DNA of 64,000 bases, taken from positions 434,001-498,000 of the forward strand of contig NZ_CP038256.1 in assembly GCF_004564075.1 (NCBI RefSeq), given 5' to 3'. Source of the DNA: Microbacterium sediminis. Its GTDB lineage: Bacteria; Actinomycetota; Actinomycetes; Actinomycetales; Microbacteriaceae. Below the pieces are notes generated by a model. The model was not told the origin of the DNA. It saw nothing but the letters and a program-made list of their open reading frames with translations, and ran no database searches. Each line of letters begins with the position of its first letter. Position 1 is the first letter of the stretch. A program made the position numbers and the translations under genes. Positions 1 through 7,619 of the stretch are shown here, one piece after another.

Positions 1-446
1 GTGCACTCACCGGTCGCGGGCAGCTGCTGGACCGCGGTGGAGAGCACGCCGAGCACCTCGTCGGCTGATACGACAGTGGTGTCGATGTAGGCCTGGGCGG
101 CGGGTTCACGCCCGTAGGTGGTCAGGCGCAGGTTCGGCGTGTCGGTTTCGTCGACGATCCAGTCGACGCCGCCGATCGTCACGCATTGCAGCGTGGTCGG
201 GGCGGGAGGCTGAAGGCCGCAGCTGCACACGACGGCCGTGGGGACGCCCCAGGCGCCGGTGGCCTGCGCGTCGGTCCAGCGCCGTTCGAGGTCGCCGATG
301 GTCTCGGGAAGACGGACGGAGGCGTTCGCGCATAACGGGCTCTCCGCGTCCGCTGCGGCATCGAGCGAGACCGTGTACGCGCAGCTGGCTAGCGCTAGTA
401 CGCCAGCGAGGAGCGCGGCCGCGAGAACAGGGCGTGGACGCTTCAT
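1..446 (-). CDS. DUF3515-like lipoprotein (3' end outside window)
   Basis: The gene starts at an ATG that overlaps the lnt stop (ATGA) and stays open to the window edge, so at least 148 residues are present and the C-terminus is missing. Residues 1-22 form a lipoprotein signal with lipobox LASC. The mature part has a WGVPTAVVCSCG stretch, a second Cys and a GGVDW motif, the layout I associate with actinobacterial DUF3515 proteins; function is unknown. It is the last visible gene of the lnt/dsbA/resB/ccdA/tlpA operon, and it encodes a likely substrate for the lipoprotein acyltransferase encoded just upstream. The family call is from memory of the pattern, not from a search. Confidence 0.6.
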   Translation of the reverse strand, partial: MKRPRPVLAAALLAGVLALASCAYTVSLDAAADAESPLCANASVRLPETIGDLERRWTDAQATGAWGVPTAVVCSCGLQPPAPTTLQCVTIGGVDWIVDETDTPNLRLTTYGREPAAQAYIDTTVVSADEVLGVLSTAVQQLPATGEC

Positions 447-2008
447 GAGAGGTTCCGTTCTTCGAGGCGGAGCGAAAGGCCGCGGCGCGCGATCCCGAGG
501 AGTAGCAGTGCCAGGACCGCCCCGCCTGCGCCGATCGCGGTCGGCCACGGGCCCATCAAGACGGCGGGGGTCAGCCCGGTGCGCAGCGGGATGTCGCCGA
601 TCCGGGCCGCGGTCGTCCCGGCTGCCGCCTCGTCGAGGACGGTGCCGTCGGGAGCGATGAGCTGGCTCGTGCCCGTGGTGGAGATGTTGGCGACGGAGCG
701 GCCCGTCTCGATCGCACGCATCCGGGCGGTGGCGAGCTGCTGGAGGTTCTCGTCGGTGCCGCGGAAGTCGGCGTTGTTGGTCTGGAACACGTATGCCTGA
801 GCGCCGCCGAGCGCGCCCGCACGGATGACATCGTCGTAGATGACGTCGAAGCAGATCGCGAGCCCGAGCGCGACATTCCCGACCGTGACCAGCGGCGGAT
901 TCGCCCCTGGGGTGTACTCGCGCTGGATCAGCCCTATCAGCTCGGGGGCGATCGCCTCATAGAACCACCTATCGGGCACGTACTCGCCGAACGGCACGGG
1001 GTTGATCTTGTCGTGCATCTGCGGTGCGCCCTCCCTCGTCCAGAGCAGCGACGTGTTGTAGGTGTCGTCGCCGCGCTGGGTGGCGGCGTTGGCGAGCACC
1101 GGTGCCTCGGCCCGGCGTACGACGTCATCAAGCACCGCGGCCGTCGCCGGCTGGTTCAGAGGATCCGAGTCGACGGATCCTTCGGGCCAGACGAGCAGGT
1201 CCATGTCCTGTCCGAGCAGCGTCTCGGTGGCGGCCAACTGCGCGGCGAGGATGTCACCGGAGGCGCGCTCGTCGAAGTAGGCCGATGGCCCGTTCGCCTG
1301 CACCCAGCCGATCCGCAGCTCGCCTGCCGGGGTTGTTGGGAACGCCGGCAGCAGCGCGAGCACGACCGCGACTGCCAGCGGAATGAGACCGCGACGCGGC
1401 TCCCGTGCACGGCCCGCCTGGATCGCTGAGGCAGACAGGACGACGACGAGGAATGACAGTCCGCCCGTCCCTGTCCAGGATGCGATCTGGGCGAAGGGTC
1501 CGTCGACCTGGCTCAACCCGATTCGCGCCCATGGGAATCCCGTGTATGGCCATGCTCCGCTGACCAGCTCGCGCAGCGTCCACAACCCCGCGACCAGCAG
1601 TGGTGGCAGAACGACGCCGGCCCGTCGTGGCAACCACCGGTACGCGAGCGCGATCGGCACCGCCCCAATGGCGAACAGCGTCGCCTGCAACGCCGCCAGT
1701 GCGATCCACGGCAGCGGACCGAGGAACTCGTCCACCCAGATCAGATGGAGCGGGAAAAACCCGACGGCGAATGCGAGCCCGACGCCCAGCGCCCCGGGGA
1801 CGCTCCGCCCGATCAGCGTGAGCAGGCCGAGCGTCACGGCGACGAATGCCGCGGGCCACCACCCGACGGCGGGGTACGCGAGGTCGAGGATCAGCCCACC
1901 GGCCAATGCGGTCGGCATGGCAAGGCGCATTCGCAGCAGGGGACGGGCTGCGCCGACCGGTGTGGGGGAGGGGAGCGTCTCAGTCGGCGATGGCGCGATC
2001 GAGGGCAT
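443..2008 (-). CDS. lnt: Apolipoprotein N-acyltransferase
   Basis: Transfers the third acyl chain to the N-terminal Cys of lipoproteins at the outer face of the cytoplasmic membrane. The 521-residue protein has about seven hydrophobic segments in its first 220 residues, a C-terminal TM helix, and between them a nitrilase domain. The Glu-Lys-Cys triad is recognisable: Glu in VWPEGS, Lys in DKINPVPFGEYVP, Cys in AICFDVIYDD. The length is normal for Lnt. It overlaps the dsbA-like gene upstream by 29 bp and the lipoprotein gene downstream by 4 bp, so translation is probably coupled. Because it sits among metal and redox cargo genes, I infer an accessory copy dedicated to lipoproteins of this island rather than the housekeeping one. 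Confidence 0.9.
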   Translation of the reverse strand: MPSIAPSPTETLPSPTPVGAARPLLRMRLAMPTALAGGLILDLAYPAVGWWPAAFVAVTLGLLTLIGRSVPGALGVGLAFAVGFFPLHLIWVDEFLGPLPWIALAALQATLFAIGAVPIALAYRWLPRRAGVVLPPLLVAGLWTLRELVSGAWPYTGFPWARIGLSQVDGPFAQIASWTGTGGLSFLVVVLSASAIQAGRAREPRRGLIPLAVAVVLALLPAFPTTPAGELRIGWVQANGPSAYFDERASGDILAAQLAATETLLGQDMDLLVWPEGSVDSDPLNQPATAAVLDDVVRRAEAPVLANAATQRGDDTYNTSLLWTREGAPQMHDKINPVPFGEYVPDRWFYEAIAPELIGLIQREYTPGANPPLVTVGNVALGLAICFDVIYDDVIRAGALGGAQAYVFQTNNADFRGTDENLQQLATARMRAIETGRSVANISTTGTSQLIAPDGTVLDEAAAGTTAARIGDIPLRTGLTPAVLMGPWPTAIGAGGAVLALLLLGIARRGLSLRLEERNLS

Positions 2009-2660
2009 CTGTGAGGTCCGTCAAGGAGGTGAGCTCGAGCTTCACGCCGTCAAGGAAGAACGTGGGCGTGCCAGTGACACCCATCTCCTGCCCCTCCAGG
2101 AAGTCCTCCTCGACGCGGGCCTGCGTCTGCGGGTCTGCCACTGCCGCGTCGTACGCGTCCATGTCCAGGCCCAGCTCCTCGGCGTACCCGCGGAAGCGGG
2201 CAGCCTCGGATGACTGGCCTTCGCCCCACTCGATCTGCGTCTCGAACATCCGGTCGTACATCTCCTCGAACCGGCCCTGCTGCGCAGCTGCCTCGACCGC
2301 GACGGCGGCGTGCATCGAGTTGTAGTGGTTGGGGATCGGGAAGTAGCGCACGACGTAGTTGATGTCTCCGGCGTACTGTTCGCGGATCTCCTCGATGTAC
2401 GGGTAGAACGCCCCACATGCCTCGCACTCGAAGTCGAGGAACTCCACCAGCGTCGGTGCGTCCGCCCCGGCCTCGTCGAGCACGTGGGAGTCACTGCGTG
2501 TGCCAGGCAGCGCACCGTCGTCGGGAGTCACCGGCGCTGGGCGGGTCACATTGACATACACGATCGCGGCGATCACGAGCACGACCACGACGACGATCGA
2601 AATCACGGTGGCCTTGACCGGGGTCGGCAGTTTCTTGCGGGTGGAGGCAGACGCGTTCAC
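1980..2660 (-). CDS. DsbA-like membrane-anchored thiol:disulfide oxidoreductase
   Basis: A 226-residue protein with a single N-terminal TM segment (about residues 18-38), then a thioredoxin fold of DsbA type. The active site CEAC is preceded by FLDFE and the cis-proline loop is GVTGTPTFFLDG. It should act outside the membrane, oxidising or isomerising Cys pairs of exported proteins. It overlaps resB upstream by 4 bp and lnt downstream by 29 bp. In a cytochrome c maturation context it could instead keep apocytochrome thiols in the right redox state together with CcdA and the TlpA-like lipoprotein. Confidence 0.85.
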   Translation of the reverse strand: MNASASTRKKLPTPVKATVISIVVVVVLVIAAIVYVNVTRPAPVTPDDGALPGTRSDSHVLDEAGADAPTLVEFLDFECEACGAFYPYIEEIREQYAGDINYVVRYFPIPNHYNSMHAAVAVEAAAQQGRFEEMYDRMFETQIEWGEGQSSEAARFRGYAEELGLDMDAYDAAVADPQTQARVEEDFLEGQEMGVTGTPTFFLDGVKLELTSLTDLTDALDRAIAD

Positions 2661-4387
2661 AGGGTCTCCTTGTCGGTGGGCGGATCGGTGGGGTCGTCAG
2701 TGACGGCGGCGAGATGCTCCTCGCGCAGTCGTGACACGACCTGGGCCAGCTGGGGGTCTTCGCCTCGGGCGAGGCCGGCGTATTCGAGGCGCAGCAGTTG
2801 CGGCGCTCCGTCGGGTGCGGTCAGGGAAGCCTTCACCCAGAGGCGACGGCGGGGCACCAGCAGTGCGGTGATGAGTCCGGTCGTCGCGATCGACGCGAAT
2901 GCGAGCACCCAGATCGCGCCCCCGTCGCGCTGAATCTGCAGCGACACGAACCGCTTCACGGAGGACAGGAGATCCCCGGTCCCGGCGGCGTCCTCGAACG
3001 TGATCGTGCCCCACCCGTTCGGCAGGTTCGCGGTCTGTCCCGGAGTGAGCTCGATGGATTCGAGTCCGGTTTCGCCGCCAGTGACCTGCGTCATCCCTGA
3101 CGTGTCGAGCGTGTACACGGAGCGCGGCGTGCCGTCGTCGATGCCGAGGCTGCCGGAGAACACGTTGAAAGTGACGACCGGGTTCACCAGGTCCGGGTAC
3201 ACCGACGTGTACGCGCCGCTGGGGAGAGTGCCCTGGGTCGGATAGAAGAACCCGACCAGTCCGATCTGCTCGGGCAATCCGTCGGGTACCTTGAGGATGC
3301 CGAGCGAGGTCATCATCCCGTCCTGCGGCAGGAAGGGCTGCGATTCGCTGTAGACGACCTCGCCTTCCGCGTTGCGGATCGTGATCGTCGGGGCGTACCC
3401 GTTGCCGAGCAGGTAGATCCGGTCGCCTGCCACGTCGATGGGGTGGTTCACACGTACGACATCCTTGCGTCCGTCCGGATCGCCGGGGGCACGGATCGTG
3501 AGCCGGGCGGCGAAGTCGCCGGCCTGCCCCGCTCCGGGTGTCCCTGGAAGTTCGTACGTGACGTCGAATCGGTCGAGGGTGAGCGAATAGGGGTCAAGCG
3601 CGGTGTCGTCGACGAACCGACCCGGCGTGAACGAGGAATAGTCGCTGAGGCTGTTCACGAACGTGGAGCCCTCGACGATGACCCGCTGCCCCGTGTAGGC
3701 GAAGCCGCCCGTGATGAGGACGGAGACGAGCACCCCGACCAGGGAGGCATGGAAGACGAGGTTTCCGGTCTCGCGCAGGTAGCCCCGCTCGGCCGACACC
3801 GACCACACTCCCGCCGCGTCGTAGCGTTCGGTGCGGTACCCCTGGCGGCGCAGCAGCCGTTCTGCGATCGTGATCGCCGCTGGCGCTTCTGTCACTGCTT
3901 CCACGTGCGCGGGCACGTGCACGTCGTCGACGAGGTGATGGTCGAGCCTCTGCAACCGGACGGGCGTGCGTGGCGGGCGGGAACGGAGCGCCTTGGCATG
4001 GTGGCGCATGCGCGGGATGACGCATCCGATCAGCGAGACGAACAGCAGCAGGTAGACGGACGAGAACCACACCGAGCCATACAGGTCGAACAGCTGCAAC
4101 GCGTCGAGCGTCGGTGCGATGTCGGGGTTGTCACGGAAGAACTGGGTCACGCCGTTCGGGTTCGCGACCCGCTGCGGGAAGATCGACCCCGGGACGGCGA
4201 TCATGGCGAGCAGGAGCAGGAGCACCAGCGCAGTGCGCATGCTGGTCAGCTGCCGCCACGCCCACCGCAGCCATCCGGCGACTCCGAGCGTGGGCGAGGC
4301 GATCCGCTCCTCGTCGCCGCCGCGGTCGATGTGGTCGGCGGGGCGCGCGGGGTCGGTCGTCACGGGTTCAGAGCGGGAGGGTGACAT
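2657..4387 (-). CDS. resB: ResB-like cytochrome c biogenesis protein
   Basis: A 576-residue ResB/Ccs1 family protein. Three TM helices lie in the first 220 residues, followed by a large extracytoplasmic domain and a last TM helix near residue 500. In system II cytochrome c maturation ResB works with the haem-channel protein CcsA/ResC to deliver haem to reduced apocytochrome. The gene overlaps ccdA upstream by 20 bp and the dsbA-like gene downstream by 4 bp. No CcsA/ResC partner follows it, which is unusual, because actinobacterial operons normally run resA-ccdA-resB-ccsB. Confidence 0.88.
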   Translation of the reverse strand: MSPSRSEPVTTDPARPADHIDRGGDEERIASPTLGVAGWLRWAWRQLTSMRTALVLLLLLAMIAVPGSIFPQRVANPNGVTQFFRDNPDIAPTLDALQLFDLYGSVWFSSVYLLLFVSLIGCVIPRMRHHAKALRSRPPRTPVRLQRLDHHLVDDVHVPAHVEAVTEAPAAITIAERLLRRQGYRTERYDAAGVWSVSAERGYLRETGNLVFHASLVGVLVSVLITGGFAYTGQRVIVEGSTFVNSLSDYSSFTPGRFVDDTALDPYSLTLDRFDVTYELPGTPGAGQAGDFAARLTIRAPGDPDGRKDVVRVNHPIDVAGDRIYLLGNGYAPTITIRNAEGEVVYSESQPFLPQDGMMTSLGILKVPDGLPEQIGLVGFFYPTQGTLPSGAYTSVYPDLVNPVVTFNVFSGSLGIDDGTPRSVYTLDTSGMTQVTGGETGLESIELTPGQTANLPNGWGTITFEDAAGTGDLLSSVKRFVSLQIQRDGGAIWVLAFASIATTGLITALLVPRRRLWVKASLTAPDGAPQLLRLEYAGLARGEDPQLAQVVSRLREEHLAAVTDDPTDPPTDKETL

Positions 4388-5105
4388 TCAGCATCACCCC
4401 CTGCAGGATGGACATGAGCCGACTCCAGGCGCCGGTGACCATCAGGGCTCCGAGCAGGACGAGGACTGCGCCGCCGACGATGTTGAAGACGCGGATGTGG
4501 CGGCGCACGAATGTGACTGAACGGGTGGCCCATCCGACACCGAGGGCGAGCAGCAGGAACGGCAGGCCGAGCCCGAGCGAGTACGCGAGGCCGAGCAGGC
4601 CGGCCCGCCACGGGTCTCCGAGGTTCCACGACACCGACATGATCGCCGCCAGCGTCGGTCCGATGCACGGTGCCCACCCGATACCCAGTGCGACGCCGAG
4701 CAGTGGTGCTCCGATCAGGCCGAGATCGCCGCGCGATCGCAGCCGGATGGTGCGCTGGGCCCCGCGGAACACCCCGATGAAAACCAAGCCCATCACGATG
4801 ACGAACACGCCGAGGATCCGGGTGAGGACGGCCGAGTACTGCACGAAGAACATCCCGAACACGCCGCCGAGGATCGTCATGGCCAGGAACACGACCGTGA
4901 ACCCGGCGATGAAGAGCCCGACGCCGCCCACCATTCGCCACCGGGCGGCATTGCCTCCCTCCGCCGCGCCGACGGCGGACCCGAGGTAGCCGAAGTACCC
5001 GGGGATGAGGGGCAGCACACAGGGTGAGACGAAGGAGACAAGTCCGGCCAGGGCAGCGACGAGGATCGCGAGCCATAGGGCGCCGTCCACGACGATCGCG
5101 CCCAT
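4368..5105 (-). CDS. ccdA: CcdA-type thiol-disulfide transmembrane transporter
   Basis: A 245-residue integral membrane protein with six predicted TM helices. The two redox cysteines are in the family motifs SFVSPCVLPL (first helix) and GWAPCIGPT (fourth helix). It carries electrons from cytoplasmic thioredoxin to extracytoplasmic thioredoxin-like proteins. The TlpA-like lipoprotein gene ends 1 bp upstream of its start and resB overlaps its end, so the three form one operon for reducing exported Cys pairs. Confidence 0.92.
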   Translation of the reverse strand: MGAIVVDGALWLAILVAALAGLVSFVSPCVLPLIPGYFGYLGSAVGAAEGGNAARWRMVGGVGLFIAGFTVVFLAMTILGGVFGMFFVQYSAVLTRILGVFVIVMGLVFIGVFRGAQRTIRLRSRGDLGLIGAPLLGVALGIGWAPCIGPTLAAIMSVSWNLGDPWRAGLLGLAYSLGLGLPFLLLALGVGWATRSVTFVRRHIRVFNIVGGAVLVLLGALMVTGAWSRLMSILQGVMLNVTLPL

Positions 5106-5106
5106 C

Positions 5107-5718
5107 TCAGCCGTCCTCGGCCAAGGCGTCGGAGACCAGCGTCGACAGGATCGACGCTGATTGCAGTTGCCCGATGATCCGCGCCGCGACCCGGCCCTGC
5201 CGGTCCATCACCAGCGTGGTAGGCGTCGCCTGGATCGGCGTCGCGGCGGCGAAGGCGAGCTTCACCTGGCCACTGTCCGCGTCGATCACACTCGGGTAGG
5301 TGATGCCGTTGTCTGCGGCGAAGGCGCGGGCCGTGGCGGGCTGGTCATAGATGTTGATGCCGAGGAACCCGACGTCCTCGGCCTGAAAGTCCTGCCAGAC
5401 GTCCTCGAGCATCGGCGCCTCCGCGATGCAGGGGCCGCAGGCGGCGTACCAGAAGTTCACGACGTACACGCGGCCCGCGAAATCGTCGTCTGACACAGCT
5501 TCGCCGTGCTCCGTGACGCCGTCGAACACGACGGGCTCGCCCCGTTCTTCGGAGGCGATCGACTCGACGCGGAAGTCACCGGATTCGTAGGTCTGATTGC
5601 CGACGTCGTACTCAGCTGCGACGCCGTCCTGCGGCGCGCAGCCGACGAGCGCTGTCAGCAGGCCGACGGCGAGCACCGCCGCGAGAGAACGAGAAGGGGA
5701 CGAAGAAGGGGATCGCAA
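5107..5718 (-). CDS. TlpA/ResA-like thioredoxin-fold lipoprotein
   Basis: Thioredoxin-fold reductase expected to receive electrons from CcdA. The chosen TTG start has a GGAG about 9 nt upstream and gives a compact lipoprotein signal ending in LVGC, 203 residues in all. A longer in-frame start at 5853 would put a non-hydrophobic 45-residue leader before the signal and looks wrong. The active site is WYAACGPC and the cis-proline is in IQATPTTLV. It is the first gene of the ccdA-resB-dsbA-lnt-DUF3515 operon. Confidence 0.82.
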   Translation of the reverse strand: MRSPSSSPSRSLAAVLAVGLLTALVGCAPQDGVAAEYDVGNQTYESGDFRVESIASEERGEPVVFDGVTEHGEAVSDDDFAGRVYVVNFWYAACGPCIAEAPMLEDVWQDFQAEDVGFLGINIYDQPATARAFAADNGITYPSVIDADSGQVKLAFAAATPIQATPTTLVMDRQGRVAARIIGQLQSASILSTLVSDALAEDG

Positions 5719-5875
5719 CGGGGAGGTCTCCAGGGGTGGGCGAGGCGGATGGATCACGCCCGGGTGTGCCACCGCGCGCCCCTGCCGCGGCAGCAGGCTG
5801 CGCGCGACGAGAAACGACCAGTCTCCGGGCGTGCGAACGACGCGCGCGGACAAGCGGCGTCGCGCACCGATCCGT

Positions 5876-6298
5876 TCAGGTCCGAGAAATTCCCAGCAGC
5901 GCCGGTGTCACCGCAGGTGAGAACGTTCGCACCCGCGGGAGCAGAGCAGACAGCGACGGGCCCGCCGCCGACATGATCGCGGTCGGCCGGAGGCCGCCCA
6001 GCGCGCGCCATCCGATGAGCGCCAAGAGCACACCGCACAGCGCGCCGAGCAAGCACATCCCGCCGGTTCCCAACTCGTCGTCCGTCGACGTGAGAGCGAC
6101 GCTCACCTCGGCGTGAGAGGCCGGGGTATCCGCGGCCGCGGCCGTGACGGACAGCACCGATGTGCTCTCGAGGCTCTCGTGCGCAGATGAGGTCCAGATT
6201 CCCAGGAACATCAGAGCCGCAGTTCCCAGCGCCAGCAGCAGCTGAGCAACAGCCCGCCGATCGCCCCCCGTGAGGGTTCGGTGGGCGATCGGGTTCAT
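5876..6298 (-). CDS. Small membrane protein, DUF6153-like
   Basis: A 140-residue protein from the ATG at 6298 with an N-terminal TM segment, a Ser/Thr/Ala-rich extracytoplasmic part, a second TM segment MCLLGALCGVLLALIGW containing two Cys, and a basic tail ending in LLGISRT. Function is unknown. It resembles the protein encoded at 13748-14188 (CLLGAFCGLLLVLSF core and a similar tail), so the island carries two paralogues, each near a metal module. The DUF6153 label is from memory of copper-associated actinobacterial proteins. Confidence 0.6.
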   Translation of the reverse strand: MNPIAHRTLTGGDRRAVAQLLLALGTAALMFLGIWTSSAHESLESTSVLSVTAAAADTPASHAEVSVALTSTDDELGTGGMCLLGALCGVLLALIGWRALGGLRPTAIMSAAGPSLSALLPRVRTFSPAVTPALLGISRT

Positions 6299-6394
6299 GC
6301 ATTCCAGGGTAGTCGCGGCTGCTGAGAGGTGCGTGCCACTCTTATTTGCGCGCACGGGGGTGAACGTGCTCGTCCTGCCGGGCCGCGCCGCTCA

Positions 6395-6470
6395 CAGTGG
6401 AGTGGGCGGCCCGGACGCAGTTGACGATGACGATGACCTCAGCGACCTCTGCACCAGGACGACGCCATGT
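6395..6470 (-). pseudogene. Remnant of a metal P-type ATPase C-terminus
   Basis: The minus strand here matches the C-terminal coding region of the ATPase at 7619-9535. The intact gene encodes VVLVHEIAEVIVILNGLRAA; the remnant can be read as VVLVH, then after a 1-nt deletion EVAEVIVIVNCVRAA. No other part of the ATPase is present. It lies just downstream of lspA, so an earlier ATPase copy was probably lost when the present ATPase-cadD-lspA cassette was inserted or duplicated. Confidence 0.7.
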
Positions 6471-6483
6471 CATTCTCTACTTC

Positions 6484-7008
6484 TCAGTTCCCGTCGCTGC
6501 GGATCATGAGGACGGCCCCCGCGATCGCGGCGGTGACGATGACGACGTCGGCGAGGTTCCCGATGAACCAGTCGCCGTAAGCGAGGAAGTCCACGACATG
6601 GCCGCGGGCGAATCCCGGTTGGCGGAAGAGGCGGTCGCCTGCGTGTGAGGCGGCGGCCCCACCGAGCGCGCCAGTCACGATCGCCCACCCGGGCTGGCGG
6701 ACACGGAACGCGAAGACGATCGCGGTGACCGTGGCGGCGACGGCGAGCAGCGCGAACACCCAGGTGGCGCCCTCACCGACGGAGAATGCCGCACCGGGGT
6801 TGTAGGCCAGCTGCAGTCCCAGCACGTCGCCTACCAGCGGGATGCGCTCTTCCTCGGTGAGGGTGGCTTCAGCCCATGCCTTTGTTCCCTGATCGGCCAG
6901 GAGGACGATCGCGGCGAGCAGCAGCGATCCCGCCGTGAGCCGCCAGCGTTCCTGCCGAGGTTCTTCTCCGGGCCCGAGCTCGACGTCGCCTGTCGGTTCC
7001 GGCATCAT
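6484..7008 (-). CDS. lspA: Lipoprotein signal peptidase II (metal-island copy 1)
   Basis: A 174-residue aspartyl protease of the membrane that cleaves prolipoprotein signals before the lipidated Cys. Four TM segments and the LspA motifs are present: ADQGTKA, NPGAAFS, the catalytic Asp in GDRLF and the second in NLADVVI. The usual GGALGNLIDR block is altered to GGAAASHAGDR. The start at 7008 overlaps the cadD stop (ATGA). LspA genes linked to Cd/Pb efflux are an established pattern (for example PbrC in lead resistance), which fits this ATPase-cadD-lspA order. Confidence 0.9.
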   Translation of the reverse strand: MMPEPTGDVELGPGEEPRQERWRLTAGSLLLAAIVLLADQGTKAWAEATLTEEERIPLVGDVLGLQLAYNPGAAFSVGEGATWVFALLAVAATVTAIVFAFRVRQPGWAIVTGALGGAAASHAGDRLFRQPGFARGHVVDFLAYGDWFIGNLADVVIVTAAIAGAVLMIRSDGN

Positions 7009-7619
7009 GCGAGGACCTCGACGAGGCGGAGGATGACGCCGGATTCGATCAGGATGAACAGGCCGAGGCCGATGAACACGGCCGGCACGAGCCAGTGCTC
7101 GACGCGTTCCAGCGTCTCGGTGACGGTCTTGTGGGTTCCGATCAGCCGTCCCGCCGTGCACCAGACGGCCACGAGGGCGAGGAACACGACGATCATGATC
7201 GCGACCTCGCCTGGCTCGCTGGTGCGGAAGATCGGGGTGTAGAGGGAGATGTTGTCGGCCCCGTTGGCGATCGTGATCCCAGCCACGCCCCACATCCCGA
7301 CTGCGGTGATCTTGTTGTCGTCATCGTCATCGTCATCGTCGTCGTTGCGGCGTAGGCCGCGCACGAGCGTCCAGATGCCGATGCCGAGCGGGATCGGGCC
7401 GAGAAACCCGACCCATTCGTCCGGGACTATCGTGAGGCCGAGTGCGGCGACCACGCTGATGACGACGAGGGTGATGAATCCGAGGTACTGACCCGCGACG
7501 ATCTGCCACGGTCGCGGCTTCCCCCGGCCGGAGGCCAGGAACAGCACGGTGAGCACGACAATGTCGTCGATGTTGGTCGCAGCGAACAGGCCGATCGCTG
7601 AGCCGATGGTCGCGAGCAT
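7005..7619 (-). CDS. cadD: CadD-family cadmium resistance transporter
   Basis: A 204-residue membrane protein of the CadD family with five or six TM helices, characteristic FAATNIDDIVVLTVLF near the N-terminus and NGADNISLYTPIF in the middle. It is expected to lower cellular Cd2+, by efflux or sequestration. A run of nine aspartates, flanked by Asn, sits in the predicted cytoplasmic loop. The start overlaps the P-type ATPase stop (ATGA) and the end overlaps lspA, placing all three under the CmtR-like repressor. Confidence 0.88.
   Translation of the reverse strand: MLATIGSAIGLFAATNIDDIVVLTVLFLASGRGKPRPWQIVAGQYLGFITLVVISVVAALGLTIVPDEWVGFLGPIPLGIGIWTLVRGLRRNDDDDDDDDDNKITAVGMWGVAGITIANGADNISLYTPIFRTSEPGEVAIMIVVFLALVAVWCTAGRLIGTHKTVTETLERVEHWLVPAVFIGLGLFILIESGVILRLVEVLA
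7317..7343. repeat. GAY-codon microsatellite (nine Asp codons in cadD)
   Basis: Nine consecutive Asp codons (alternating GAC and GAT on the minus strand) lie inside cadD between two Asn codons. Such a trinucleotide tract could change length by slippage without breaking the frame, altering the acidic cytoplasmic loop. Confidence 0.85.

Noticed and set aside
443..660. Overlapping plus-strand reading frames across the lnt region
   Set aside because: They are Arg/Pro-rich antisense frames caused by high G+C and have no family features; the minus-strand Lnt gene explains the region.
5754..6302. 182-residue minus-strand frame overlapping the DUF6153-like gene
   Set aside because: The alternative frame has clear TM helices and a paralogue in the window; this one has neither.
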